Source: Glandiceps talaboti (Eukaryota; Hemichordata; Enteropneusta; Spengelidae). From it: DNA of 64,000 nucleotides. The stretch is from the NCBI RefSeq assembly GCF_964340395.1, contig NC_135550.1, positions 3,385,001 through 3,449,000 of the forward strand. Direction: 5' to 3'. Below, in pieces: positions 1 to 11,543 of the stretch. A model generated the notes under the pieces. That model was not told the DNA's origin and did not search any database. It worked only from the letters and a program-made list of their open reading frames with translations. Each line of letters starts with the position of its first letter. The stretch's first letter is position 1. A program made the translations under genes and the position numbers.

Positions 1-257
1 ATTACGACTGTGATAAAAACAGCTGCAGTGGTTGTCTGACCTGTCTATACCCGGTATATATTATCCCTGTACCCGCTTCGATGACCAGAGATCGCAATTA
101 TATCGTTTTACAGACCAAAAATTGTCGATAAGTGGGTACATTCAGCGCCCGACTTAACCGCTCGCTCGTCGGAAACAACGATGTCATGAACGGATAATGT
201 CAGCAGCACACATAGCACTGATTACTGGTTCGCATTGATTTCGATATCGTGTCTTAC

Positions 258-359
258 TTGCTTGAGTTCTTGAAGGACTTGTTCATCAACCCCTTCATCA
301 AGGAACGCTTCACGGACGTTATTTATAACATCGTCTATAACAGTCTGGTACAGTTTCGC
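258..359 (-). CDS. GTF2A1: TFIIA alpha/beta subunit, coding exon 2 (partial gene, continues off the left edge)
   Basis: On the minus strand an acceptor (TTTGTAG, ending at 360) opens a 34-codon phase-0 exon that closes at a GTAAGA donor (257-252). It encodes AKLYQTVIDDVINNVREAFL followed by DEGVDEQVLQELKQ. This is the N-terminal helical domain of TFIIA alpha/beta, whose human protein reads KLYRSVIEDVINDVRDIFLD at the same place. TFIIA binds TBP at core promoters and stabilises the TBP-DNA complex; this domain contributes to the four-helix bundle made with the gamma subunit. The acidic linker and the C-terminal beta-barrel half are not in the window, because the next exon lies left of position 1. 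The exon starts exactly where the vertebrate GTF2A1 and GTF2A1L second exons start, just before KLY. Identity is firm; whether the whole gene is intact cannot be seen. Confidence 0.93.
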
Positions 360-740
360 CTACAAACACGAAAATAAGGGTGTAAAGGGCCGGAAATAAC
401 ATTCATAGCTCAAATACAAGTGAACACGGTCGGATAATAGGCAATGCGTTGCATTAGACACTGTCCTCAAACAAAAGGGAGCCCTTAACCCAACCTTCTC
501 ATTTGACTTTCTTTATCACATCACATTGCAAACTTTTAGTTGAAAAATGTATTTGAAACATTTGATAGTATAACGTTATGGAAAATTACTAAGGTTTTTT
601 AAAAACATATATGAGTCTATTTTGAAGATTATTTCCATATGTTGGTCATTACAATGTTACATTTCACAAGGCGGTGGAAAAATGGGCCCTAGAATAACAC
701 TAGCACAATAATTAATAATCGAAATAAACCAAACGCTTAC

Positions 741-761
741 CACTGAACTTTGGTTAGCCAT
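741..761 (-). CDS. GTF2A1: TFIIA alpha/beta subunit, coding exon 1 (seven codons)
   Basis: A 21-base coding exon on the minus strand reads MANQSSV and ends at a GTAAGC donor (740-735). The ATG has A at -3 and G at +4, a strong initiation context. Human GTF2A1 begins MANSANTNTV before KLYRS, so the tiny first exon, its MAN start and its phase-0 junction all match the family. The intron to exon 2 is 381 bp. A short upstream open frame (ATG on the minus strand near 813, five sense codons) lies in the presumed 5' UTR and could modestly affect translation. The exon is too short for similarity search alone; the call rests on the start context, the donor, the phase and the distance to the certain second exon. 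Confidence 0.82.
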
Positions 762-982
762 AGTTGAGTTTTAACAAGTGGTTTCAATACTATTTCTGTT
801 TCAATTTGGCACATACGACATCTACTAGCGTTGTGGGCTTCTCCGAAGCCGAGAGTTGACTGCGCTGCGAGCCCTTTTATACTCATCAACTACCCCTGAA
901 ATGCTTAGAGGGGGATACCACAATTGCTCTAGTGGGGAGTAATTTGGTTGGCTGAATATCGCAGTCAGCTGACAGTCACGTG
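762..982 (-). promoter_or_regulatory. Probable GTF2A1 core promoter with TATA box
   Basis: The minus strand has TATAAAAGG at 881-873, about 110 bp upstream of the GTF2A1 ATG. A start site about 30 bp downstream, near 848, would give a 5' UTR of about 90 nt. A CACGTG E-box lies at 977-982. Transcription has not been seen; the call rests on motif and position. Confidence 0.5.
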
Positions 983-999
983 TCATATATTAGCTAACA

Positions 1000-3115
1000 A
1001 CAGGAGATACGCATGCGATATCCTAAAGCTTGTGTTCATGGCCTTGTTTTAATTATTATATGCACTACGTTTTTTTAAAAATAACAATTATTTTGTTATT
1101 ACATCATTTGCTTTTTAGTGGATTGGGTAGTTTACATCATTGTGTTGCACTATATGACAGAGTTTAGTACATTGCCAAGGGCTTTAACTGATAAACATGA
1201 CATTTTGAGAAAAAAGACCTAAAATGCATATTTGGCACAAGGCCCTTATGACCCTAAGTCATATCCAATTTATGGTCATCGTCCCCCCCCCACCCCCACC
1301 CCCACCCCCACCCCAATATGTCTTCACACAAGGCACTTTTCTGCTAGAGGAAACAGCAAACTGTCACAAAATGTCATCAGAGCTTTAATATGAGAAATGT
1401 AATTTTTTTTAGAAAATTACAAAACTAAATAATTTTTTTTCACTAGACTCTTTTGACTGTGAACCAACTTTAATTTATCTTTCAGAATAAAGGTTGGTCT
1501 TTGTGAGATTAGAAATCACACATGAACAAAATGAAACTCAAAAAGTGATGTTTATAGCACCTTTTGGGTAATTCCAAACAAGAACCACACAGTTGTTCCC
1601 AACAGATAACGCAGCAGTTGGTTGATTTTTTATAAAATTCAAGGTGTGCATTCACACATATACATCCATTTCTATTTTTAATAACCATTTTTTTTTTAAA
1701 AAACATAAAATAAGAAAGATAATATATTATTATTTACAGTGAAAACATAGTGATTCAATGAAAAGCAATTGCTTTGCTGCAATTAACTGAAGATTGGCAA
1801 AGCACCTCATGTGATCTAAGACTATGGTTTGATGATTTCCTCAGAGTTGTAAGATCTGTAAGGATTAAAATTCAGATGTGTTAGCTACTAGATTGCACAA
1901 TATTTTATCCCCAACCGTTTTTGATCTGTACTCTTGGACATTACCTCTTTGTAGTCAGACAAATCTCACCACCGTACAGGAGCTTGTAAAATATTTTGAA
2001 AATTTTGCCAACATAAAATTGCCATTTATGAGTTTCAGATCAGAATGCCCACTTCATTGGTGCAGATAGCAATGATTTCATGTAGAAGCAGATGACAATT
2101 TCATCATTTTTCGACAGATTTACTTAAAAGACATGCCTAATTTTTTCAAGTAAATTATGAAGAAAAATGTTTGCGCTTCTTCTATCAGCATAAATGATAC
2201 TGCACTAGCTGAAACTGGGATGGTTTTTTTTCTTAAGTAACCAAAGATATATTTAATAATTGGTCAGTTACTTATACAAAGACATTGTATATGTTATTGG
2301 TAGTCAACATGTAGGTAGTGTAGAGACAAGTTTAAATCTTGGTTTTGAATCTGTCACCATGTTAAACTGCACTAGTTTGAAACTGTAGTAGCGTTTTTCA
2401 ACCATGAAACACATTCTATTCACTGAAAAATGTTATAATACCATCCAATAATCTGAATATGTTAATTGGTTGATTTTATCCATTAGTACTGTAATAATAG
2501 GTGTAAATCGTGATCACAGTTGAGGGCATTGATTTCAAAATCAATTTGATTTGATTTATTATGTATACAGCTACAAAACATATGTTTACCTATAGGTGAT
2601 TCAATAGTGTTCAGGGTGTACAATATTATAAGGTAGTTATTGCATCTAACAAAACATTTTCAAAAAATATGTTCAGTTGCAACTAGTTCAGATTTAAACC
2701 AAAGTTAGTGATAACTTGAAGTTGAAAAGTACTTTTTAAATTCAAAACCCATTTTATTTGGTTACTTATGCAAATCATGAACACATGTTCCCCAGAAATA
2801 TGGCTTGTAGAGGAAGTTATTAGGTAAGAAACATTTAAGCATACAAATCAGAGAGAATTGTGGGTAAAATGTTATACAGTATAGTATCCACAGCATTATT
2901 TCTAGCCATGCATGAGAGTAGGTGCAAATTTGATATTTTCTTGACAAATACTGATTGACAACAACAACTACCAACTCTTGTGGGCAAATCTTTGCCATAC
3001 ACAAAACTTCACGGGACAGTGCTTAGGGTGGTTTTATGATGTTCCTTGGGTGTGTAAATGAAAAATTGTCAAAGTTGTAGCCACCATATTGCTAATATTG
3101 TTGACAATGGCAACT
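1000..3115. other. Intergenic, no gene seen
   Basis: AT-rich sequence between the GTF2A1 promoter and the next repeat. It holds a C-rich simple tract at about 1285-1315 and several T runs. Short open frames here (1509-1706, 1878-2069, 2762-3004) have no recognisable domain and no splice context. Confidence 0.6.
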
Positions 3116-3119
3116 ATGA

Positions 3120-3227
3120 TGATTGGTGCATATATAGTCAGGGCGCCAAGGCTGATTGGTGGATATAGTCAGGGCGCCAAGGCTGATTGGTGGATGTAGT
3201 CAGGGCGCCAAGGCTGATTGGTGGATA
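3120..3227 (+). repeat. Short tandem array, 31-bp unit, about 3.5 copies
   Basis: The unit GCTGATTGGTGGATATAGTC plus AGGGCGCCAAG recurs with starts near 3119, 3151, 3182 and 3211, with only one or two differences per copy. Confidence 0.85.
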
Positions 3228-3347
3228 CACAGTATTCAGAGACTCAGTTACTGGTGACCATCAAAATACAATAATATTAAAGGCTCACAAGGTACAAGAA
3301 TCAAACTTGCATACCTTGTAATGTTCCCTGCAATTTTGTGACATGTA

Positions 3348-4290
3348 TTATAATAGTGAGGGGGGAAATGAACAATATTGTGTGAAATGATGTGGCAAGT
3401 TACCGTTGAGCAAGTCGTACATAAAAGTGCAAATTTGAAGTTTATGTTGGTTAAATATATTTAGAATGTGTAATTGACTAAATAGTTGATTGGAACCTAC
3501 TGTACGATCACTGGAAGTTGTAGCTCTGGCTGCCATTTTGTGAGAAGCGAGGATACAGGTCAGATGTGATCGGTATGTAGAGCCCCAGACCTCAAGGCCA
3601 TAAGTTATATGTGGTTGTATGAAAGTTTTGTGAATTAACAAGAGAATACTTTGTGGTATAAACTGACTCAGTCGAAAGATAATGCAAACTTTTTTCCTCA
3701 CAATAGAGTTCACTTTGTATGCATGTTTGGACCAGTTAAGATTTTTGTCTAAGATGACACCAACAAACCAATGTAATTTGTTTTGAGATGGGTTTGTTTG
3801 CACTACACCATGTTACAACTTTACTAAAGTGTACATCAACCATGTTATATTGTGACTGCTGCTATCAAAAGTATGAAAAAGATTGGTATTGTCTGCAAAC
3901 AACCTAAAATTCAAAAAAAGTAGAACGAAAAATGTCATTGATAAAAATTAAGAAAAAGAGTAGGTCCCAAATCAGACCCTTGAGGTACACCACATTTAAT
4001 ATCAAGACTTGATGACTTATTGCCATCTGCAGAGACAAATTGGGATCTATTATGCAAATAATCAGTAAACCAATGTAATGGAAGTCCTCTAATACCATAG
4101 TGTGCCATTTTAGACAAAAGAATTTGATGGTTAATAGTGTCGAAGGCCTTGGAGAAGTCTAGAAATATGCCAAGTGTAACTTTGCCTGCATCTATTTGAT
4201 GTAAAATGTGGTCTATAAGATTGATAAGAGAGAGTTTTGTGCTGTAGTTTTTCCTAAATGCGTACTGGTGTTCATAAAGAATATTCTGAG
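3348..4290 (-). pseudogene. Non-LTR retrotransposon reverse transcriptase, decayed 3' part (jockey/CR1-like)
   Basis: Read on the minus strand from about 4290 the frames give NILYEHQYAFRKNYST, then FLDFSKAFDTINHQILLSKM (RT motif A with its aspartate), then HWFTDYLHNRSQF and CGVPQGSDLGPTLF (the conserved GVPQG block), and after frameshifts FRLFADNTNLF where functional enzymes have F/YADD. From 3803 to 3348 the thumb/C-terminal part follows, with GVILDKNLNWSKH and PHITYGLEVWGST. The domain order is right, but at least two frameshifts and replacement of the second catalytic aspartate by asparagine show it is dead. No target-site duplication or endonuclease domain was found, as expected of a 5'-truncated LINE copy. 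The exact clade is uncertain. Confidence 0.88.
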
Positions 4291-4299
4291 TGTTGGCAA

Positions 4300-5485
4300 C
4301 TATAAGGTCCTTGCAATTTTCAAACTACTTCATGACCATGTCTACAAGATACCTCATAATATTGCTCTGGTCTCATTACTCTCCCCTTTCTTTGAGAGGG
4401 TTATGTTGATGTATATGGGTGCACGCCCTCACACTACATATCTTACAATCAGCTGCAACACATTCTTCTTTTCAAAATCCACACAACCCTCAAAAGACCT
4501 GAGAGGGAACACTTATACCTTGTGGAGCTGAATGTATATTTACAGAACACAATAGACTACACACACTCCAACTATGGGAAACTACTCAGTGACAATTTAT
4601 TTAAGATCATTCTGATAACAAGCTCTAAATGTCAACATTTCATCAAAAGAATGGAATGTTTAATACGCAAACTAGTGACAAAAATGACTAAAATGTATTA
4701 AAAGGTGTTGAATAAAATAACAGCTTTCAAAACAAATGGATATGAAAACTACATCTGGTAGGTTGAATGTCTGGAAATGGCAAGAGCATGTGGTATAGTA
4801 GACTGTAAAAGTACGCAGTGTCAGGGCACCCTGAGGTACTGACCAACGTCAAGATCAGACCGTTGAGGGCAGAATCACACAATCTTACTGTCTAGTGGTA
4901 TAGAACAACTTTTACCACAAAAATATCAGTAGTTCAGCAATTACTTGCATTATTCCTAATACATACAATTATTTTATTGTATAACTTACAAATGCACAAT
5001 ACATGTATAAACGTATTCATTACATCATCAGTTTAACTTTCAATCTCAGAATAAGTTTGACATTATTAGACTAACTGTACTGCCCAAAGAGTTGTACACT
5101 AAAACATTCATTCATTTAACAACTTCAAATTATTCATAACGTCATCCTAGTCAGGCCTATATAATATTTTCCACACCTTTCCTTTGCATGTAGTATATAA
5201 AATGCGAATGTATGGGGTAAGTAGACTAAAGTGAACAAATTTTCATCCTGTATATTTATATAAATAAAATCCATGCATGCACTATGTAATACTTACATTT
5301 CATAAGTTTTGCAGTGCTCTGACTTCCACTACTATAGCAAATCTATGTCTATGGTAAATATGTACCAATTTGGTAAATATGACTAAAATATTAGTTTTTT
5401 GTAAGTATATTTATATACAATAAATGAATTATTCTATTTTTAAGTAATTCATTCGGAGTAATATCAGAAAGAGAATGCAACTTTT
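4300..5485. other. Intergenic, nothing recognised
   Basis: AT-rich unique-looking sequence. The small plus-strand frame at 4208-4531 overlaps the dead reverse transcriptase on the other strand and has no known domain. Confidence 0.5.
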
Positions 5486-5487
5486 AC

Positions 5488-5776
5488 TTGTGAGTGGTGT
5501 AGGCTTGTCAGTGGTGTAGGCTTGTCAGTGGTGTAGACTTGTGAGTGGTGTAGACTTGTGAGTGGTGTAGACTTGTGAGTGGTGTAGAATTGTGAGTGGT
5601 GTAGACTTGTGAGTGGTGTAGACTTGTCAGTGGTGTAGACTTGTCAGTGGTGTAGACTTGTGAGTGGTGTAGACTTGTCAGTGGTGTAGACTTTTGAGTG
5701 GTGTAGACTTGTCAGTGGTGTAGACTTGTCAGTGGTGTAGACTTGTCAGTGGTGTAGGCTTGTCAGTGGTGTAGAC
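5488..5776 (+). repeat. Minisatellite, 17-bp unit, about 17 copies
   Basis: Unit AGTGGTGTAGACTTGTG with GTC/GTG and ACTT/GCTT variants, head to tail without gaps. Confidence 0.95.
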
Positions 5777-6039
5777 TTTTTCTAGAAATAAATCTATGTG
5801 GTGTTAGTCTTGGACAAGAATAGCAAATAAACTATATTTGATGGTGACAATAAATACATCTCAAGTTGTCAAAAGACAGGAATTTCACAGAAATCACATT
5901 TAATCCCATCCCAACATTAAATGTCAAAATCTAAAATATTTGTGAAATAGAGATATATTAACAAATTAAACTTAGTGTACCATAGCCATCAGTGAATTGT
6001 CTACAATACCTCATATCAGTCAGTGCATCATCTTTTGTA

Positions 6040-6812
6040 CATAGTATTCTATGTTTGTACACAGCAGTATTCTATGTTTGTACAAAGTATGTTTGTACAT
6101 AATATTGTATGTTTGTACATAATATTGTATGTTTGTACACAATATTGTATGTCTGTTCACAGTATTGTATGTTTGTACACAGTATTGAATGTTTGTACAC
6201 AATATTGAATGTTTGCACATAGTATTTTATGTTTGTACACAGTATTCTAGGTTGGTACATAGTATTCTATGTTGGTACATAGTATTCTATGTTTGTACAC
6301 AGTATTCTATGTTTGTACATAGTATTCTATGTTGGTACACAGTATTTTATGTTTGTACATAGTATTCTATGTTTGTACACAGTATTTTATGTTTGTACAT
6401 AGTATTCTATGTTTGTACACAGTATTTTATGTTTGTACACAGTATTTTATGTTTGTACACAGTATTCTGTATGTTGGTACATAGTATTCTATGTTGGTAC
6501 ACAGTATTTTATGTTTGTACACAGTATTCTGTATGTTGGTACACAGTATTTTATGTTTGTACACAGTATTCTGTATGTTGGTACATAGTATTCTATGTTT
6601 GTACACAGTATTCTATGTTTGTACACAATATTGTATGTTTGTACATAGTATTCTATGTTTGTACACAGTATTTTATGTTTGTACACAGTATTCTGTATGT
6701 TTGTACACAGTATTCTATGTTTGTACACAGTATTCTGTGTTTGTACACAATATTGCATGTTTGTACACAGTATTCTGTGTTTGTACACAATATTGCATGT
6801 TTGTACACAATT
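6040..6812 (+). repeat. Minisatellite, 20-bp unit, about 38 copies
   Basis: Unit TATGTTTGTACACAGTATTC with frequent TACATAG and ATTGTATG variants. Because the unit is 20 bp and contains no stop, its three-unit period of 20 codons stays open in several frames on both strands, producing Cys/Tyr/Val-rich reading frames that are artefacts of the repeat. Confidence 0.95.
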
Positions 6813-6829
6813 ATGCAGGTGATGACATG

Positions 6830-8050
6830 ACATGTACATGGTATGAATTACTAAGCCCATTATTCACCTAAAAATTTCAACTATCTTTGCCCTCAGGTGA
6901 TTGAAAGCATTTGCTGACAATAACAAAGTTTGTACTGTAAAGTGATGTCTTTGTATCTTAACCAATAAAATAGTTCAACTGTTTTATAGTCTGGTACAAA
7001 GCCTCAAAAGGAGTACTAACGTGCAATGTATTTTCAAAACATTTTGTGAAGTCACATTGGTCATCTTCTAACGTGATTATTTAGTGTCATGATGAAGCTC
7101 TAATGTCATAACATGATGCCATGTTGCCATGGTAAATAATGCCTTGTTGTCATGACAATGAGATGTTACCATGATGATAATGTTACCATGACAACAGGGC
7201 AACAGGTTACCATGACAGTGACGCATTAACCTACAAATATTTGTTTCAGTTCCTAGCTTATTAAGTCATATGGCATTGTCAGAAATGTCATAAATATATT
7301 AAATTCATGATATAAAATTTGGCCTTTGTTAATATGATATGCTATTTTAAGTGATACACATTCCAAACCAAAATACAATATTATCAATTGTCTATTATTT
7401 GTTGGAATGCATTTTTAAATTCCTTTTCTATGACTTCACAGATCTTTTGTGTCACAATTCTTGGGGATACTTTTCAGAACACCTGTCATAAATCATGTTG
7501 ACTTGTACAGTGTAATGCAGTTTGGGGGCAATTTCAACCCTACATTTATCTTGTAAATTCACAACAAAATGTAAAATGATGTCTTCGTCCATTTGTTTAA
7601 AAAACTGTACTTAACAAGCAATCCAGATTGAGGATCCACATATCTCTCTACTAATACCTAAAATATAATTATCTCTAAAATGACTAACATTAATTATTAT
7701 TGGATTCACAAAATATAAATGTGACTGAAGGTAAAATTTTGTTGTGTAGTACATTGTGTTCATCTAAGATTTCTGCTGTTTTATTTGTTCAAGCAATGAG
7801 TCCAAGCATGTGATATGTCAATGTTTGAACTGAATCCATGTCAAGTATTAAACTTACCAAAAATTTAAAATATCTAGCATTGCACAAAAATAATACAGCA
7901 CCAAATAAAATATCTTGTATTGCAAATGTCTCAGAAATAACAGCTGTTTCACTAAACCATACATCCTACATGACAGGTCTATAATTCAACTGATAATTAA
8001 AAAAAGAGTGTACTTTACACATCTTATTGCTCACTTTTCTTCAGTTCAAT
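6830..8050. other. Intergenic, nothing recognised apart from a small palindromic patch
   Basis: At 7115-7215 there are repeated CCATG and CATGG words (GTTACCATGACAACA and similar) able to form short hairpins. Otherwise plain AT-rich sequence. Confidence 0.5.
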
Positions 8051-8055
8051 CAATG

Positions 8056-8400
8056 TCAGTTAGCTTGTCTACTGGCTGGATCTGTGATTCCACCACTCTG
8101 AGTTAGTCTGTCTACTGGCTGGATCTGTGACTCCACCACTCTGAGTTAGTCTGTCTACTGGCTGGATCTGTGATTCCACCACTCTGAGTTAGTCTGTTTA
8201 CTGGCTGGATCTGTGACTCCACCACTCAGAGTTAGCCTATCTACTGGCTGGATCTGTGATTCCACCACTCTGAGTTAGTCTGTCTACTGGCTGGATCTGT
8301 GACTCCACCACTCAGAGTTAGCCTATCTACTGGCTGGATCTGTGATTCCACCACTCTGAGTTAGTCTGTCTACTGGCTGGATCTGTGACTCCCCCACTTT
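8056..8400 (+). repeat. Minisatellite, 43-bp unit, about 8 copies
   Basis: Units contain TCTGTCTACTGGCTGGATCT then GTGATTCCACCACTCTGAGT. Two unit types alternate (GTCTGTCTACTGG with CTCTGAG, and GCCTATCTACTGG after CTCAGAG), a sign that multi-unit blocks were duplicated. Confidence 0.95.
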
Positions 8401-10390
8401 ACAGATCCAGTAGCTAGTAGACATAATAAAAATCATTTGAAATGCTTATCAACTACAATTTATCAACTACTTGTCAACTCTTATACATGTACTAAAATAG
8501 TAAAATATGCCATTTTATGACTTTTTAAAATGATCAAATGAATTAATACATACTAAAGTTTACACTTATATTTACATGTAATACAAAAGTATCTGAGGGG
8601 CACTTGATGGAAACCGTTTTGATATTTTAAACTGACTTCTACAAATGGAGCAAAATCGTTCAAGATACTGTTTTACTAAATATGAATTACAGAAGACTGT
8701 TAGTTTTCAGTCTCATGAACTATTATAGTGTTGTCACTAACATTAGACTGTCAACAACAGCTGTTCTTATGTGGTAAGATCTTAAAAGCAGTGAATTATA
8801 CAAGCCGTTAGTCTAACTACCAACAGGGGGTTTAAAGTAACATAATGGGATTTATAAGTTGACGGACTTCGTCAAATTTAATCAACTTTAGTTACTTATG
8901 CCCTAAGTTATGTTTGAAGGCACTACATATAATATCTTTTCACCAGCTTACCTGTCTTTCCAGAATACAGGCATTAATAATGTATACTGTTCAGAGTAGA
9001 CTGAATGAATTCATCCTCACTTAGGCATTCCTTATCTAATCTAGGCCCCTTAGTACTAGTATACTCAAAACTACTCCTCAGGAGTTGTACTCTCTAAATA
9101 GTCATAAGATGTGTAGTTGTTCATGTTGAATGTTCTATCTATAAAAAACAAATCTATTAAAGTCATAAAATTGAATTTCAGACAAAGTTAAAACTTTTCA
9201 AATTGTGTTTCTAGTGAAGACTGATGACTGTAATGTGTACTGCAGACATGAATATCCAAAATGTAATATGGAGGGCAAGTCTGTTGTGTAATTTATCTTG
9301 GATTCAAAAGATGTGACAATGGTGGAAGATAGCATGAGTTTGAGGTGGACTATTTTTCAAGTAAATACAAAAGATGGCGGAAGATAGTAAATATTGAGGT
9401 AACATCAATGTAGGACTTTAATGTGTACATTCAGAGATTCACTGTTTGGGCCAACTTTGGGGCACGCTTTTTATGTATAAACACCCACAATAACAAATCT
9501 CTCAGGTCAGTCTGTCTGACATGCTTCTCTTATCATATCTTATCAATATAATTTAAAGCAATGGATATTGGAAGATACTAATAGTATTTCAGCTATGGCT
9601 TAACAACAAATCAAGCTATCAATAGGTGTCACAACTTTACATCAAATCTTGGCAAATCTGAAAATGAAATACAAAGTTCACCGAAGCGTTGGAAGTAGAG
9701 ATAACAATACACTAGGACTGCGAGATCCCAACCATACATAGTCTATAAGGTACACCGTGACATGCCCTCACACTTCAGTCAACCCCTCTCACACCAGGAG
9801 AGAGCAGGCCAGTGAGAGCGAAACAACATGATGTATCTTACAGTCTCAACCATACACTGTCAGCACTTGTACCTGTCCAGGCTGCTCAAATTTACCGTGA
9901 TCGTAACTTATAAGTGAGTAATTGCTAAGTTATGTTCATTGCAATCCAGGACCTACTAGCCATTCACTGTAGACTGATTTAAACACAGAACACAATTCTA
10001 CATAAGGATATATGTCTTATACAGATGAGATGTTCCAAATGATTCAAATGATGATACCAGCAACCAAATATTACTCACTGCTAAGGATATTATTACTATC
10101 CAAAACTTTGCAGATTAAGAGACCATTGATGTATTTGTTGTGTGGGCATTTCTAATTCTAAATGAATAAAATGAACTAAAATAAACTTTTATCAGAAAAA
10201 CTGTTCTTCTACAATAAAACAAAGGCATGTTAGAAACAAGTGTAACATGATGAAGGCATCACATAAAAACCGATGTGACACTGACAAAATATAAATACAA
10301 GTTCTGTAAGTCAGCTACGATGTATTCTAAAATCGTAAAGCCATGGTGTTCCTCTAAGGTGTGAAAAGTTCAAAACAAATTGTTCAATCA
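8400..10390. other. Intergenic, nothing recognised
   Basis: No open frame over 60 codons, no clear repeat and no recognised motif on either strand. Confidence 0.5.
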
Positions 10391-10392
10391 TC

Positions 10393-11265
10393 TTCTTGTG
10401 GAATACACTGTATAGGGTCCATCATATTGTGGAATACACTGTATACGGTCCATCATATTGTGGAATACACTGTATAGGGTCCATCATATTGTGGAATACA
10501 CTGTATAGGGTCCATCATATTGTGGAATACACTGTATAGGGTCCATCATATTGTGGAATACAATGTCCAGGGTTCATCATATTGTGGAATACATTGTATA
10601 CAGTCCATCATATTGTGGAATACACTATAGGGTACATCTTATTGTGGAACACACTATAGGGTACATCTTATTGTATAATACAATAACTAGGGGCTATTGT
10701 ATTGTGGAATACACTGTATACGGTCCACCTTAGTATGGAATACACTGTATGGGTCCATATTATTGTGGAATACACTGTCTTGGGTCCATCTTATTGTAGA
10801 ATATAATAGCTAGGGTCCATAGTACTGTGGAATACACTGTATAGGGTCCATCTTTTTGATGAATACACTGTCTGGGGTCCATTTTATTAGAATATAAAAG
10901 CTAGGGTCCATCAGATCGTGGAATACACAGTATAGGGTCAATCTTATTGTGGAAACACTGTACATTGTATAGGGTTCATCTAATTGTGGAATACACTATC
11001 TAGGGTCCAGTTTATAGTGGAATACACTATTCAGGATCCAGTTTATAGTGGAATAAGGTCCATAGGTATAGGGTCCATCTTACTGTGAAATACACTTTGC
11101 AGGGACCAGCTTATAGTGGAATACACTATCTAGGGTCCAGCTTATAGTGAAATACACTGTCTAGGGTCCAGCTTATAGTGAAATACACTGTCTAGGGTCC
11201 AGCTTATAGTGGAATACACTATCCAGGGTCCAGTTTATAGTGGAATACACTATCTAGGGTCCACT
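10393..11265 (+). repeat. Minisatellite, about 31-bp unit, about 28 diverged copies, directly after the stonin stop codon
   Basis: Unit ATTGTGGAATACACTGTATA plus GGGTCCATC. Copies nearest 10400-10560 are almost identical; those toward 11200 are more varied and replace CATCAT by CAGCTTATAG or similar. On the gene strand the array is the presumed start of the stonin 3' UTR; the last unit reaches to within a few bases of the TAA at 11266. Confidence 0.95.
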
Positions 11266-11543
11266 TTATTGTTGAACACATTGTCTTGGATCCTCATTTT
11301 CTAATGCTGCAGTAAAATGAAAATTCTGCTCAATTTCCACTTCATAATTGTAGTATGCTTTGTATCTGACAAGTTTGTCTGGACTTCTTTCATTGGCTAC
11401 AGCCATAGAGCGTACAGCGGCCTTTGAAGCTGTTGTGTTGGGCATAGTATAATCTACCATAGCGTACTTGTTGTATATTGATGGAATCTCACGGTCTGAT
11501 GACAGATCCATGCGACACATGAAGATGTGAGTTGTATGGGGAT
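11266..11543 (-). CDS. STON: Stonin coding exon 5 (last), end of mu-homology domain and stop
   Basis: The acceptor TTTTATTTTAG ends at 11544. The split codon with exon 4 gives D, then PHTTHIFMCRMDLSSDREIP and later PNTTASKAAVRSMAV and KAYYNYEVEIEQN. The TASKAAVRS stretch resembles the conserved C-terminal beta strand of stonin and AP mu domains. The exon is 278 nt and ends CAA CAA TAA. The stop overlaps an AATAAA hexamer (11270-11265), and minisatellite DNA begins at once, so the true polyadenylation site cannot be placed. Confidence 0.9.

Noticed and set aside
6020-6871. Cys/Tyr/Val-rich frames on both strands
   Set aside because: Products of the 20-bp minisatellite.
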